This document shows, in pieces, positions 54,518-62,634 of a stretch of 64,000 nt of DNA; the first letter of the stretch is position 1; every line of letters begins with the position of its first letter. The position numbers and the translations under genes are program-made. A model generated the notes under the pieces. The model did no database searches, was not told where the DNA came from, and saw only the letters and a list, made by a program, of their open reading frames with translations. Source of the stretch: Candidatus Trichofilum aggregatum (GTDB lineage Bacteria > Chloroflexota > Anaerolineae > Promineifilales > Promineifilaceae); assembly GCA_016716885.1 (NCBI GenBank), contig JADJUV010000039.1, positions 9,810 through 73,809 of the forward strand, in the 5' to 3' direction.

Positions 54518-54565
54518 GATTATGACTCCTCATTAACGCACCTTCAGACGTTCTTGCTTGTGTGC

Positions 54566-54594
54566 ATTATAGGGTTATTCGTGGCGGGCGTAAA
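54566..54594 (-). promoter_or_regulatory. Promoter of the VapBC-like module, overlapping selA stop codon
   Basis: On the minus strand, TTTACG (54594-54589) and a perfect TATAAT (54571-54566) are 17 bases apart, about 50 bases before the antitoxin start. The -10 box includes the final bases of selA, whose stop ends at 54567. Confidence 0.7.
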
Positions 54595-55958
54595 GCGACG
54601 AGGGTTTCCAGGAGAGGGGCGTCTTGTGCGGGTAGGACGGTGCGGGGATCAAGCAAGAATCGGTCTTCGGCGATGCGGCCAATGATGGCGAAGGTGGCCT
54701 GGCGCAGCGCGGCCGCAAAATCATCCACCTTTTCCACCTTCACCGCCACCAACCGGGTCGGTAACATCGTACCCGGTAAACTTCCCCCACCCACGGTTGA
54801 TTCGCCCACGATGACCTCTGCCGCGATGTTGTGGGCCGTGAGATGAGTACACCACGCGGCCGCGCGCCGTTCCAATTCAGCCAACGGCATAGCCATCATC
54901 TGCCACACCGGAATATATGTGGGGGCTTCCCCTTTCAGGTAATGGAGCAACGTCGCCGTCAGCCCAGCCAGACACAATTTGTCGGCCCGCACCGCCCGCG
55001 CCAACGGGTGTTTTTTGAGTTTCGCCAGAAGATCCGCCCGCCCCACCAAAATACCCGCCTGCGGCCCGCCCAGAAGTTTATCCCCACTAAACGCCACCAC
55101 ATCACAACCGGCCTGCCATCCAGTTTGCACCGTCGGTTCGGGGTCAAGGCCATAAACGGATGTGTCTAACAAAGCGCCGCTACCCTGATCATACAGCAGG
55201 GGCAGGTTATGCTGATGCGCCAGTTCAGCCAGTTCGGCCAGGGCTGGCTCGGTGGTGAAGCCGATGATTTTGAAGTTGGAATGATGGGCGACCAGAATAG
55301 CGGCGGTGTTCTCGGTGATGGCGTTGGCGTAGTCGCGCAAATGGGTGCGGTTGGTTGTGCCCACTTCCACCAACTTGGCTCCCGACTGGGCCATCACGTC
55401 GGGCACACGGAAGCCGCCGCCGATTTCCACCAACTGCCCCCGGCTGATGATGACTTCCCGCCCCTGGCCTAAACTGGTGAGCATGAGCAAGAGCGCGGCC
55501 GCGTTGTTGTTCACTACCATCGCCGCTTCTGCCCCGGTGAGCCGGGTGAGCAGTTTTTCGGCGTGGACAGTGCGCGAACCTCTCTGCCCGGCATCCAGAT
55601 CATATTCCAGGGTGGAATACCCCTGGGCGACCGCTTGAATGGCGGCAATCGCGGCCGCGCTCAAGGGCGCTCGTCCGAGATTGGTATGAACAATCACCCC
55701 CGTGGCGTTGATCACCGGACGTAAAGTTGGCCGGGCCAGCAGTTCTAGCCAGTTATGGGCTTGCTGAAGGAAAAATTCGTCGGCCGGAATGGCCGTTAGT
55801 CCGTTGTTGAGTCCGGCGCGGGTTTCGGCCAGGACAACGCGCAGGGCTTCGGTGACGAGTGGATGGGTGTAGAGGGTGATGAGGGGCGCGGCCGCGTCTA
55901 AGCGCAACAATTTGTCTACACTGGGCAACTGCCGCAACAAACCTTGTTTTTCAGCCAT
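54567..55958 (-). CDS. selA: L-seryl-tRNA(Sec) selenium transferase
   Basis: The PLP enzyme (463 residues) converts Ser-tRNA(Sec) to Sec-tRNA(Sec) with selenophosphate. The family order is present: INATGVIVHTNLGRAPLS, STLEYDLDAGQRGSRTVHAE, VNNNAAALLLML, ISRGQLVEIGGGFRVPDVM and the PLP Lys in VAFSGDKLLGGPQAGI. Length is normal. Its presence implies that the organism makes selenoproteins; selB, selD and selC must be elsewhere, as none is visible here. The start at MAEKQGLL is preferred (GAGG close upstream), with an in-frame ATG three codons earlier as alternative. Five GCGGCCGC sites. Confidence 0.95.
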   Translation of the reverse strand: MAEKQGLLRQLPSVDKLLRLDAAAPLITLYTHPLVTEALRVVLAETRAGLNNGLTAIPADEFFLQQAHNWLELLARPTLRPVINATGVIVHTNLGRAPLSAAAIAAIQAVAQGYSTLEYDLDAGQRGSRTVHAEKLLTRLTGAEAAMVVNNNAAALLLMLTSLGQGREVIISRGQLVEIGGGFRVPDVMAQSGAKLVEVGTTNRTHLRDYANAITENTAAILVAHHSNFKIIGFTTEPALAELAELAHQHNLPLLYDQGSGALLDTSVYGLDPEPTVQTGWQAGCDVVAFSGDKLLGGPQAGILVGRADLLAKLKKHPLARAVRADKLCLAGLTATLLHYLKGEAPTYIPVWQMMAMPLAELERRAAAWCTHLTAHNIAAEVIVGESTVGGGSLPGTMLPTRLVAVKVEKVDDFAAALRQATFAIIGRIAEDRFLLDPRTVLPAQDAPLLETLVALRPPRITL

Positions 55959-55972
55959 ACGCCTCATATGAA

Positions 55973-56041
55973 GCTAGAGTATAGAGCTAGAGCTAGAAGC
56001 AAAATCCAGTCTCTCGCTCTCACCTCTAGCTCTAGCTCTCA
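55973..56041. repeat. Family D palindrome copy 3
   Basis: GCTAGAGTATAGAGCTAGAGC, loop AAAATCC, and CTCTCGCTCTCACCTCTAGC plus TCTAGCTCTC. It fills the gap between the 168-residue membrane protein and selA. Confidence 0.78.
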
Positions 56042-56545
56042 CCCATCTTGCTTCACATCCCCGGTTTCGGGCAGTTGGATCGTGACCGCCCGTGTGCGCA
56101 CCTGCAAAAGGATTTCAAAAATGATGAGCACGGCTCCCACCAGCAAAGCTATGGCTATGCCAAAGGTGCGGTTCATTTGTAACCAGATACAAAAGGCCAC
56201 CCAGGCTCCGAACCACATACTCTGGCGCAAGACCAACAAATAGCGCGGTTGGCGGGTCTTCGTAAAGCGCAGGTTCAGGTAATAAACAACCGGCAAAGCC
56301 AGCCCGGTCACAATGGCTGTCACACTCGCAAGGAAAGTCAAGATGATTTCCAGGTTGCCCGCTTCCAGGATAAGAGCCGCATCGGCCTGATCCTGTGGCG
56401 TAGCCCGCACTAAATCCAGGCGAGCCACATCGAACGGCCACCAGTTATTGGTAATCTGGACCAGGGCCAGAAAACCCAGAACGGTGATCAAGGCCCCCAA
56501 ACCAATGACAGGAACAATACGCAACCGTTTGAGATTATTCAACAT
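56039..56545 (-). CDS. Four-helix membrane protein of unknown function
   Basis: This 168-residue protein has helices at about 10-30 (PVIGLGALITVLGFLALVQI), 65-90 (EIILTFLASVTAIVTGLALP), 105-120 and 128-150. The external loop after helix 1 contains NNWWPFDVARLDLVRATPQD. The C-terminus ETGDVKQDG overlaps a family D repeat by a few bases. No family is recognised. It lies upstream of selA on the same strand. Confidence 0.68.
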   Translation of the reverse strand: MLNNLKRLRIVPVIGLGALITVLGFLALVQITNNWWPFDVARLDLVRATPQDQADAALILEAGNLEIILTFLASVTAIVTGLALPVVYYLNLRFTKTRQPRYLLVLRQSMWFGAWVAFCIWLQMNRTFGIAIALLVGAVLIIFEILLQVRTRAVTIQLPETGDVKQDG

Positions 56546-56567
56546 AGGGGTTTGCCAGGGGGATGGG

Positions 56568-56608
56568 ATGGGAACTCATGGGAACTCTGGGAACTTATGG
56601 GAACTCGG
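56568..56608. repeat. GGGAACTC(A/T) short repeat cluster 1
   Basis: Four direct copies of GGGAACTnnT/GGGAACTC follow each other with varying spacers. A related cluster with both orientations lies at 62557-62629. Confidence 0.6.
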
Positions 56609-56621
56609 TTCTTAAACCGTG

Positions 56622-57476
56622 CTAATCTGTGTGCGTTTTTTCAAAAGCGATGGGTCGGAAAAGGGTTTGATCGAATGTTTGGATATGCTCTCGTCCCAAC
56701 GTTTGCAGGCTGTCTTCCACTATCTGAACATCGGCTTTGAGTTGGGCCAGGTTGATGCCCCGGCATTGGTCGGGCAAGGGGTCGAGCCATTGGCGCACGC
56801 GCAGGAACATTTTGACGGCCCCGTTGTAGTTGCCACGTTGGATTTGCAGGTAGGCGACGGCAATTTGCAGAACCGCCCGATAACAGTCGCGGGCTGGGGA
56901 TGGATCGTCGTTCCAGGCGTGTTCTAATTCTTCATGGGCGGCAAAGTATTCGCCCTGGTTGAACAGTTCTAGCCCTTTGAGGGCATGAGCCGAAGCGGGT
57001 TCCTGGCACGCGGCCGCGATACCCGCACTATCCACCTGGCGTACATGCTTTTGTACCAACTCCGGCATAGCCGAGAAAAACCGGGAGCGGGCCACAACCT
57101 CATCCGCGCCCGCGGCTTTGGCCGCTTTCAGGGCTTCAGTATCCACATGGGAGCCGAAACACAAGATGGGAATGCGCCGGGTAGCCGGTGACGTTTTGAA
57201 CATAGCGATCCACAGTTGCCAGGGGATGGCCTGGTTGTGCAGATCAAAGAGGAGCAGAGCGGGTTGTTGGCGGGTGAGGTAATCGGTGATGGCCCCATCG
57301 CGGCCGCGGAGCTGTTCTCCCGGTGGCATTGGGCCATCCGCCACCTGACCAAAGCGATGAGCATCCTCAACCCACTCAACTTGATACCCCATTTTTTCTA
57401 AGGTGACTTGAATCTGCACCGTAAACATCACATCGGCTACAAAACCGATAATCAAAGGTTTGTTTGTTTCACTCAT
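56622..57476 (-). CDS. Receiver-like domain fused to DUF309
   Basis: This 284-residue protein begins SETNKPLIIGFVADVMFTVQ and has a flavodoxin-like receiver fold (1-130) with QPALLLFDLHNQAIPWQLW. The strand-4/5 region PILCFGSHVDTEAL and AAKAAGADEVVARSRFF mimics CheY, with the acceptor-site Asp in LLFDLH. The C-terminal DUF309 helices contain LFNQGEYFAAHEELEHAW and YRAVLQIAVAYLQIQRGNY, matching the family H-E-x-x-E pattern. DUF309 is of unknown activity. The start is at MSETNKP; the longer frame reads through a repeat. Confidence 0.82.
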   Translation of the reverse strand: MSETNKPLIIGFVADVMFTVQIQVTLEKMGYQVEWVEDAHRFGQVADGPMPPGEQLRGRDGAITDYLTRQQPALLLFDLHNQAIPWQLWIAMFKTSPATRRIPILCFGSHVDTEALKAAKAAGADEVVARSRFFSAMPELVQKHVRQVDSAGIAAACQEPASAHALKGLELFNQGEYFAAHEELEHAWNDDPSPARDCYRAVLQIAVAYLQIQRGNYNGAVKMFLRVRQWLDPLPDQCRGINLAQLKADVQIVEDSLQTLGREHIQTFDQTLFRPIAFEKTHTD

Positions 57477-57606
57477 GGGGCAGATTGTAACAGACGGGGC
57501 GCGTCGTGCGTAGTGCCGCAACCAATAGGACACACCGAAGGTCACAGAGTTTTAAGGCCGGTACTACTTTCAGGGTCAATTTCTTGCACCGTGAGCAAGA
57601 AGATCA

Positions 57607-57674
57607 GCCACGAATTTCACGAATTAAGACGAATTTTTATTTTCCCATTCGTGCTAATTCGTTTAATTCGTGGC
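57607..57674. repeat. CACGAATTnnACGAATTA inverted repeat
   Basis: CCACGAATTTCACGAATTAAG and CTAATTCGTTTAATTCGTGG are inverse arms. A half-copy of the same sequence (GCCACGAATTAAACGAATTA) lies at 60563-60596. Confidence 0.75.
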
Positions 57675-57750
57675 AAAACCTCTTCTAACTAATTCAGGTT
57701 AGGATACCAAAATGAATTTGCACGTTATAATCATGGCGTTTACGCTTTCC

Positions 57751-57824
57751 CACGCAACACGCAACACGCAACACGCAACACGCAACACGCAACACGCAAC
57801 ACGCAACACGCAACACGCAACACG
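57751..57824. repeat. Heptamer tandem repeat CACGCAA, about 10.5 copies
   Basis: CACGCAA is repeated head to tail without variation over 74 bases. It ends ten bases before the ATG of the adenylyltransferase-like gene, immediately before its GAGG ribosome-binding site. The unit is not a multiple of three, but being outside the coding region it would alter promoter or leader spacing. Confidence 0.95.
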
Positions 57825-57833
57825 AGGCTCCCT

Positions 57834-58748
57834 ATGAATTACCACCTGCTTGAACAACAGTTCACGGCCTGGGCGGAAACCCAACCAGATGTCCTGGCAG
57901 TGGTGGCGATTGGCTCCCGCGGCCGCGTTCAGCCCCCACCAGATGAACATTCCGACCTGGATTTGCTCATGTGGACGGAAAATGCCCACGCCTATACCAC
58001 CAACGATCAATGGCTCCAGCAATTTGGGGAGCACATTCTGGCCGTTTTCAGCCATACGGGCAATGGCCTGCCCGAATGGGAGATCATCTTCACCAACGGG
58101 GCCAAACTGGATGTCGTCATCATTCAGGCGCAACGCTGTCTCCTGACCCAATTGCTCCAAGACTTTCCCCATACCGACGTGCTCCGGCGCGGTTTTCGGC
58201 TTTTGGTCAACCAATGTGGCGATGAGGTAGATGCGTCGCACTGGTCGTTCGCGGCCGCGATTCGGCCCGATCAGCACCGCTTCGATCATCTGGTCAAAGA
58301 AGTCCTGCTTGAAGCCACCCGTGCCCTCAAATTTGCCCAACGGGGCGACTTGTGGCGAGCCAAAATGTTATGCGATGCGGTGATGAAAAAACATCTGCTG
58401 ACCATGTTAGAGTGGCAGGCCGTCGCCAAATACAGTGCCGAGTTGGATGTCTGGTACGATGGTCGTTATCTGGAGCAATGGGCTGACGCTTCGGCCATGC
58501 AGGCTCTGCCCGGCACCTTCGCCACCTACGAAGCCAAAGACATCATCCGCGCCCTCCACGCCACTATCAGTCTGTTCCACTGGTTGGCTGAAGATGTGGC
58601 CCAACGGGATAACCTGGTCTACCAGGCCGAACCCGCCCTGGCTGTGCTGCAATGGCTCGCGGCCGCGCACACCCCCAAACTAGCCGACGCGCTTTACGAC
58701 AACTTGTATACTGAAGAAGAAGCCCAGACTTTCCCAGAAGACAAATAG
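57834..58748 (+). CDS. Aminoglycoside 6-adenylyltransferase-like nucleotidyltransferase
   Basis: This 304-residue cytoplasmic protein resembles ANT(6)/AadK. The nucleotidyltransferase signature is AIGSRGRVQPPPDEHSDLDLL: Gly27-Ser28 and the metal-binding Asp41-x-Asp43. Then come EWEIIFTNGAKLDVVIIQAQ (third acid in KLDVV) and C-terminal helices with LLEATRALKFAQRGDLWRAK. The GCGGCCGC at 57919 encodes the Arg-Gly-Arg inside the catalytic motif. Antibiotic resistance is possible but not proven, as many homologs have other roles. The upstream heptamer repeat may modulate expression. Confidence 0.85.
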   Translation: MNYHLLEQQFTAWAETQPDVLAVVAIGSRGRVQPPPDEHSDLDLLMWTENAHAYTTNDQWLQQFGEHILAVFSHTGNGLPEWEIIFTNGAKLDVVIIQAQRCLLTQLLQDFPHTDVLRRGFRLLVNQCGDEVDASHWSFAAAIRPDQHRFDHLVKEVLLEATRALKFAQRGDLWRAKMLCDAVMKKHLLTMLEWQAVAKYSAELDVWYDGRYLEQWADASAMQALPGTFATYEAKDIIRALHATISLFHWLAEDVAQRDNLVYQAEPALAVLQWLAAAHTPKLADALYDNLYTEEEAQTFPEDK

Positions 58749-58800
58749 CTTTTTTGAACAACACTCTTATGTGCATTTTTGTGACTCGTAATTGTGTGCG

Positions 58801-58846
58801 TTGACACCACATTTCAAGGGCTTATAATAAGCCCCTAAATTAGGGG
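58801..58846 (+). promoter_or_regulatory. Consensus promoter with two palindromic operators, MazEF-like module
   Basis: TTGACA (58801-58806) and TATAAT (58823-58828) are perfect sigma-70 hexamers with a 16-base spacer. The -10 box sits inside the perfect palindrome GGGCTTATAATAAGCCC (58818-58834). A second palindrome CCCCTAAATTAGGGG (58832-58846) directly follows. Ribbon-helix-helix antitoxins bind such tandem sites, so autoregulation is expected. Confidence 0.85.
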
Positions 58847-58873
58847 CGTAAAAGATTGAAGATGAGGTGCTTT

Positions 58874-59107
58874 ATGCAACAAGTCAAGGTCAGCTTAGAA
58901 CAGGAACAACTGGAATTTTTGCAACAGTTTAATATGTATGGGTTTCGCGATAAAAGTGCTTTGGTGCGCGAAGCCCTGCGACGGCTCCATACGGAGTTTG
59001 AAAAAAAGCAACTACAGTTTTCGGCTGATCTCTATGCTGAAATATATGAAGAAGATGAAGACTTGCTAAAGTTAACAGAGGCTGCCCTCGAGGGTTGGCC
59101 CACATGA
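58874..59107 (+). CDS. MazE-type ribbon-helix-helix antitoxin
   Basis: This 77-residue protein begins QQVKVSLEQEQLEFLQQFNM, a ribbon-helix-helix N-terminus (beta strand QVKVSL, then helix; KSALVREALRRLHTEFE second helix). The acidic tail EIYEEDEDLLKLTEAALEG probably binds the toxin. ATG at 58874 follows GAGGTG at four bases; an upstream ATG at 58856 lacks a site. Its stop overlaps the toxin ATG (ATGA). Confidence 0.85.
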   Translation: MQQVKVSLEQEQLEFLQQFNMYGFRDKSALVREALRRLHTEFEKKQLQFSADLYAEIYEEDEDLLKLTEAALEGWPT

Positions 59108-59460
59108 CCATTCTGAAACGTGGTCTGATTATTGATGTTAATCTTGATCCCACACAAGGCTCAGAAACAGGCAAGACCCGCCCCTGTATTATTGTCACGA
59201 ATGACACTTACAACCAACGAGTGCCCATTATCCAGGTTGTACCAATCACAGCCTGGAATGAAAAAAAAGCCCGCATTGTGACAAATATAACTATTGAGCC
59301 AACCAGTGAAAATGGTTTAGACAAAAAATCCATCGCCGACTGTTTACAAACACGCCCTATTGATCATCGGCTTCGTTTAGTTGCTGTGCGGGGACAACTT
59401 TCATTGGCACAGCTACGCAAAATTGATCAAGCACTCAGAAGTGTATTTAGTTTGCGTTAA
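59104..59460 (+). CDS. MazF/PemK-type endoribonuclease toxin
   Basis: This 118-residue protein has the family marks KRGLIIDVNLDPTQGSETGKT and RPCIIVTNDTYNQ, VPIIQVVPITAW, and the late TRPIDHRLRLVAVRGQLS with the catalytic Arg/Thr pattern (KTRPCIIV). Such toxins cut mRNA at short motifs. It starts in the ATGA overlap with the antitoxin stop and shares its promoter. The absence of GCGGCCGC sites and lower GC fit recent transfer. Confidence 0.9.
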   Translation: MTILKRGLIIDVNLDPTQGSETGKTRPCIIVTNDTYNQRVPIIQVVPITAWNEKKARIVTNITIEPTSENGLDKKSIADCLQTRPIDHRLRLVAVRGQLSLAQLRKIDQALRSVFSLR

Positions 59461-59511
59461 GCAACGCATGAAACCACTTTTAATCCCCCGTCTATTCAAG
59501 CTCGAGGTTCT

Positions 59512-60519
59512 ATGAGTGAACAATCTGATAACCAAGAGAAAGCCCTGACCGCGGCCGCGCCCCACTCCCCCGCCCCTACCAGCAACGAACGCAAAGGGTT
59601 AGCCGAGTATGCTTTCAACTATGTGATGAAAGCCATCAACGACGCCGATGAGAAAGCGGCCGCGCAACGTGTGGCTGAATTACGCCAGAAAAACCCCACC
59701 GCCACCCCCGAAGAATTGGCTGATATGCTCATCAAGAATAAATGCCGACAAGCCGGAGCGGTAGGCGGAATCACCTCTGGCACATCGCTTATTCCCGGGC
59801 TGGGCACCGTGGCTTCGCTCACCTTTGGCGTGGCGGCGGATATTGGCCTGACGTTTAAGATGCAGGCGGAACTGGTGATCGAGATCGCGGCCGCGTTCAA
59901 CCACACATTCACCGAACATGAAAAACGGAACGTCGTCCTCATTGTCACCGGGATGAGCGCGGGGGCCAACCAGCTCCTCACCCGGGCCGGGCGCGAAATC
60001 GCCGAAAAAGCCAGCGAACGGCTGGCGGCCAAATCGGTTGCCAAAGCCATTCCTGTGCTGGGTGTGGTGGCCGGAGCCGGGGCCAATATGTTATCCACCT
60101 ACATCATCGGCCAGCGGGCTGTGGCCTATTTCAGCCGGGGGCCAGAGGCCATGGGTGAGTGGGCCGATGATGTGCGGGCGGTTGTCGGGTTAGACGAACG
60201 CAAAATGATGACCTGGCTCCAGGAAAGCGCGGAATCATCTTGGGAACTGGTAAAAGAACGAGCGCAGGATGCGGGTGGGTTGATGATTAATGCCGGTAAG
60301 TCGGCAGGGGAACTGGTGGTGACGGGCGCGGCCGCGACCAAAGTCGTCGTGGGTAAGGCCGGTCAAACCGTCTCGCGGGGAGCCAGAGCCGGGGCCTTGG
60401 GTACGCTCAAGGTGGTGTTGTTCATTCCCTTGCGGGTGATGGCTGGCATTTACAACGCCGGGGCCTGGACGGTGAAGAAGGTGGGTGGGTTGTTCCGTCG
60501 CGGCCGCAAAAGCGACTAA
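59512..60519 (+). CDS. EcsC family protein
   Basis: This 335-residue protein has an Ala/Pro-rich N-terminus (residues 10-25), then a helical EcsC-like domain: GGITSGTSLIPGLGTVASLT, FGVAADIGLTFKMQAELVIE, IVTGMSAGANQLLTRAGREI and AKAIPVLGVVAGAGANMLST with amphipathic helices. The C-terminal helix KKVGGLFRRGRKSD is basic. EcsC proteins lie near ABC exporters in Bacillus but their role is unclear. Five GCGGCCGC sites. It is followed at about 490 bases by two SPFH genes on the same strand. Confidence 0.82.
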   Translation: MSEQSDNQEKALTAAAPHSPAPTSNERKGLAEYAFNYVMKAINDADEKAAAQRVAELRQKNPTATPEELADMLIKNKCRQAGAVGGITSGTSLIPGLGTVASLTFGVAADIGLTFKMQAELVIEIAAAFNHTFTEHEKRNVVLIVTGMSAGANQLLTRAGREIAEKASERLAAKSVAKAIPVLGVVAGAGANMLSTYIIGQRAVAYFSRGPEAMGEWADDVRAVVGLDERKMMTWLQESAESSWELVKERAQDAGGLMINAGKSAGELVVTGAAATKVVVGKAGQTVSRGARAGALGTLKVVLFIPLRVMAGIYNAGAWTVKKVGGLFRRGRKSD

Positions 60520-61010
60520 CCCGCAAGTCCCCACCCCGAACAGGTCAGCATCAAAAAGATTTTTGCCACGAATTAAACGAATTAGCCCGAATTTTTCTCT
60601 AGCCACTTGGCGTCCTTTGCGCCTTCGCCTGAGTTCTTCACCAGCCTCACCCATCCTATCCTGTCGCCGAATTTTTCACTCCACTCGTGCGACCCCGGCC
60701 CTCATTCTGCGTATTAGGGGTCAACGTTTATCCAACGTGCTATCCTGACTAGAGTTTAGAGCGAGAGGAGAGAGCTAGAGGAAATTACTCTGGCTCTCGC
60801 TCTGAACTCTAAACTCAAGTTCCTGATAAACATTCTAGTCGTGAACAACAGAGCAGTTTAGCACCGACACAACAGTTGTGTTCTTTTAGCCTATCTGTTT
60901 TTAACAAACTTGAGTTTAGAGGCTAGAGCCAGAGCTAGAGGATTTTCTAAAGCAGTTCCATCTAGCTCTCTCCTCTAGCTCTACACTTCAGTAACCAAAG
61001 GAGTAGGTTG
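60520..61010. repeat. Repeat-rich gap: CACGAATTAAAC half-copy and family D copies 4 and 5
   Basis: 60563-60596 repeats GCCACGAATTAAACGAATTA. 60749-60817 carries AGAGTTTAGAGCGAGAGGAG with its inverse TGGCTCTCGCTCTGAACTCT. 60909-60990 carries TTGAGTTTAGAGGCTAGAGC with CTAGCTCTCTCCTCTAGCTC. No gene is seen; the promoter of the SPFH gene must lie here. Confidence 0.72.
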
Positions 61011-62549
61011 ATGAGTACCGTACAACGTGTGATCAACACGGCCCAGGCTGTCACCCAGACTGAGGCGTTTGAGCAGTTCAAGGTGAGTGCCCGCGACTTC
61101 CTCTCTGCTCGTGAACGAGGTGAATCCGCTGGGACCCAAATCTCCCAGATGACGGCCTCGCTCACGCAGGCGTCTGAGGTGTTGAACCGCAGTTTCCCCA
61201 AACAAGAAAAATCGGGCACATATACCAACGTCATTTCGCCGGTGGTCATTCCTAGAGAAACTCGCTCGTTTCGCTGGCTGATCGTGTTCATCGCCGGGCT
61301 GTTTTTCGGCATAGCGGGTCTGGCTTCCACCTCCGCCTTTGACAACCTGTTGGGCGTAACCAACATGGCCTTGGTGCTGTTTGGGCCTCATTACTGGTTA
61401 TTACTGTTTGCTTATGCTGGTTTTAGCATCTGGCGCAACAGCTTTGTCATGATTCCGGATGGCTGTCAGGCGTTGATTACCCGCTTCGGCAAGGTGGAAG
61501 AGACGGTCGGGCCGGGGCGTACCTGGTTGATCAATCCCTGGAAAAAGGTCAGCTACATCGTCAACACGACCAAAGAATATCCCTACAACGCCCCCATCCG
61601 CGAAGCGCCCACCGCCAGCCGGATTGATGCCTCGGTAGACCTGTTTTTGCAGTTCCGCATCGAAGACCCGGAGAAGTTCATCTTCACGTTGGGTGGGGTG
61701 CGCGGCTTTTCGGAGAAGCTGCACAATGCCATCAGTGAAGTGACTCGCGCCCTGATTTACGAGCAGAAGGCAGAAGAGATTTATGACCTGGTGGGTGAAT
61801 CTACGCAGTCGGTGCTGGATTCGTTGAATACGCAGTTTTTACCCGCGGTACGGTTTGTGAATGCCAACATCACCCATGCGGAGCCGTCGAGCCAGGAGTA
61901 CCGGATGGACCTCGCGGCCGCAGAAATTGTCCGCGTCGCCAAAGAAGCCTACACCTACCAATATGAACTCAAACTGCGTAAAGAGCAGGATGAGGGTGAG
62001 TTGAACAAGGAACTGGGGGCGTTGCAGGAAACGCTCTCCGAGATTCGCGCCGACATTGCTCGCTACCAGGCCCAAATTGATGTGGCTCGTGAGAAAGAGA
62101 CGAACCGGGCCAATGCTTACGCCCGCCAACTCATGGTTGAGGCGGAAAGTGAAGCCCGCGCCAATTCGGCGCTGCTCGAAGCGCAGGCGTTGGATATTCG
62201 GGCGGTCAGTACGGCTTACTACCCGGAAATCCTGGAGTATCGCTATCAGCAGGACATCCTGGCGAAGGTGGCGGCGTTGGCCGAGCGGCTACCGCACATT
62301 ATCAAGGTAGGGCCGGGTGAGGCGAACCAGATTGATTTTATGGCGATTGCCTGGCAGATGTTGGGCATTCAGGATGGGCGGTTGTTCCAGGATAAGGATG
62401 TGCAGGCGATTCGCGGCCGCGTCAAAGAGATGACCAGCCGTATCAAAGAACGCGCCGCCCAAATCAACCAGCTTGAACAACCCACCCTGGGCGGAGAAAC
62501 CGCCCCCGACCAGAACAACATCAATGACATCATCGCCGATTTGAGTTAA
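61011..62549 (+). CDS. SPFH/band 7 domain protein 1
   Basis: This 512-residue membrane protein has an unusual N-terminal 85 residues (VKVSARDFLSARERGESAG), then two hydrophobic helices (about 85-105 and 118-140). An SPFH domain follows from IPDGCQALITRFGKVEETVG through LRKEQDEGELNKELGALQET, then a coiled coil rich in Glu/Ala and a tail ending DQNNINDIIADLS. SPFH proteins form large membrane cages or microdomains. AAAGGAG precedes the ATG at 61011. It pairs with the next gene, which has the same IP-E/D-R motif before its helices. Confidence 0.88.
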   Translation: MSTVQRVINTAQAVTQTEAFEQFKVSARDFLSARERGESAGTQISQMTASLTQASEVLNRSFPKQEKSGTYTNVISPVVIPRETRSFRWLIVFIAGLFFGIAGLASTSAFDNLLGVTNMALVLFGPHYWLLLFAYAGFSIWRNSFVMIPDGCQALITRFGKVEETVGPGRTWLINPWKKVSYIVNTTKEYPYNAPIREAPTASRIDASVDLFLQFRIEDPEKFIFTLGGVRGFSEKLHNAISEVTRALIYEQKAEEIYDLVGESTQSVLDSLNTQFLPAVRFVNANITHAEPSSQEYRMDLAAAEIVRVAKEAYTYQYELKLRKEQDEGELNKELGALQETLSEIRADIARYQAQIDVAREKETNRANAYARQLMVEAESEARANSALLEAQALDIRAVSTAYYPEILEYRYQQDILAKVAALAERLPHIIKVGPGEANQIDFMAIAWQMLGIQDGRLFQDKDVQAIRGRVKEMTSRIKERAAQINQLEQPTLGGETAPDQNNINDIIADLS

Positions 62550-62556
62550 AGGACGC

Positions 62557-62629
62557 GTAGGAACTCTAGGAACTCATAGGAACTTTGCCCGAAACAAGTT
62601 CCCAAAGTTCCCCAGAGTTCCCAGGAGCT
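62557..62629. repeat. GGAACTC repeat cluster 2 with inverse copies
   Basis: AGGAACTCTAGGAACTCATA and AAGTTCCCAAAGTTCCCCAG plus AGTTCCCAGG are inverse. It fills the gap between the two SPFH genes, and its last GGAGC lies near the start codon at 62635. Confidence 0.65.
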
Positions 62630-62634
62630 ATCTC

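Noticed and set aside
57751..57824. Minus-strand protein with RVACCVL repeats
   Set aside because: It is a translation of the heptamer tandem repeat and has no independent coding support.
58874..59460. Mobile integron or IS carrying the MazEF-like pair
   Set aside because: No transposase, integrase or flanking direct repeats are visible.
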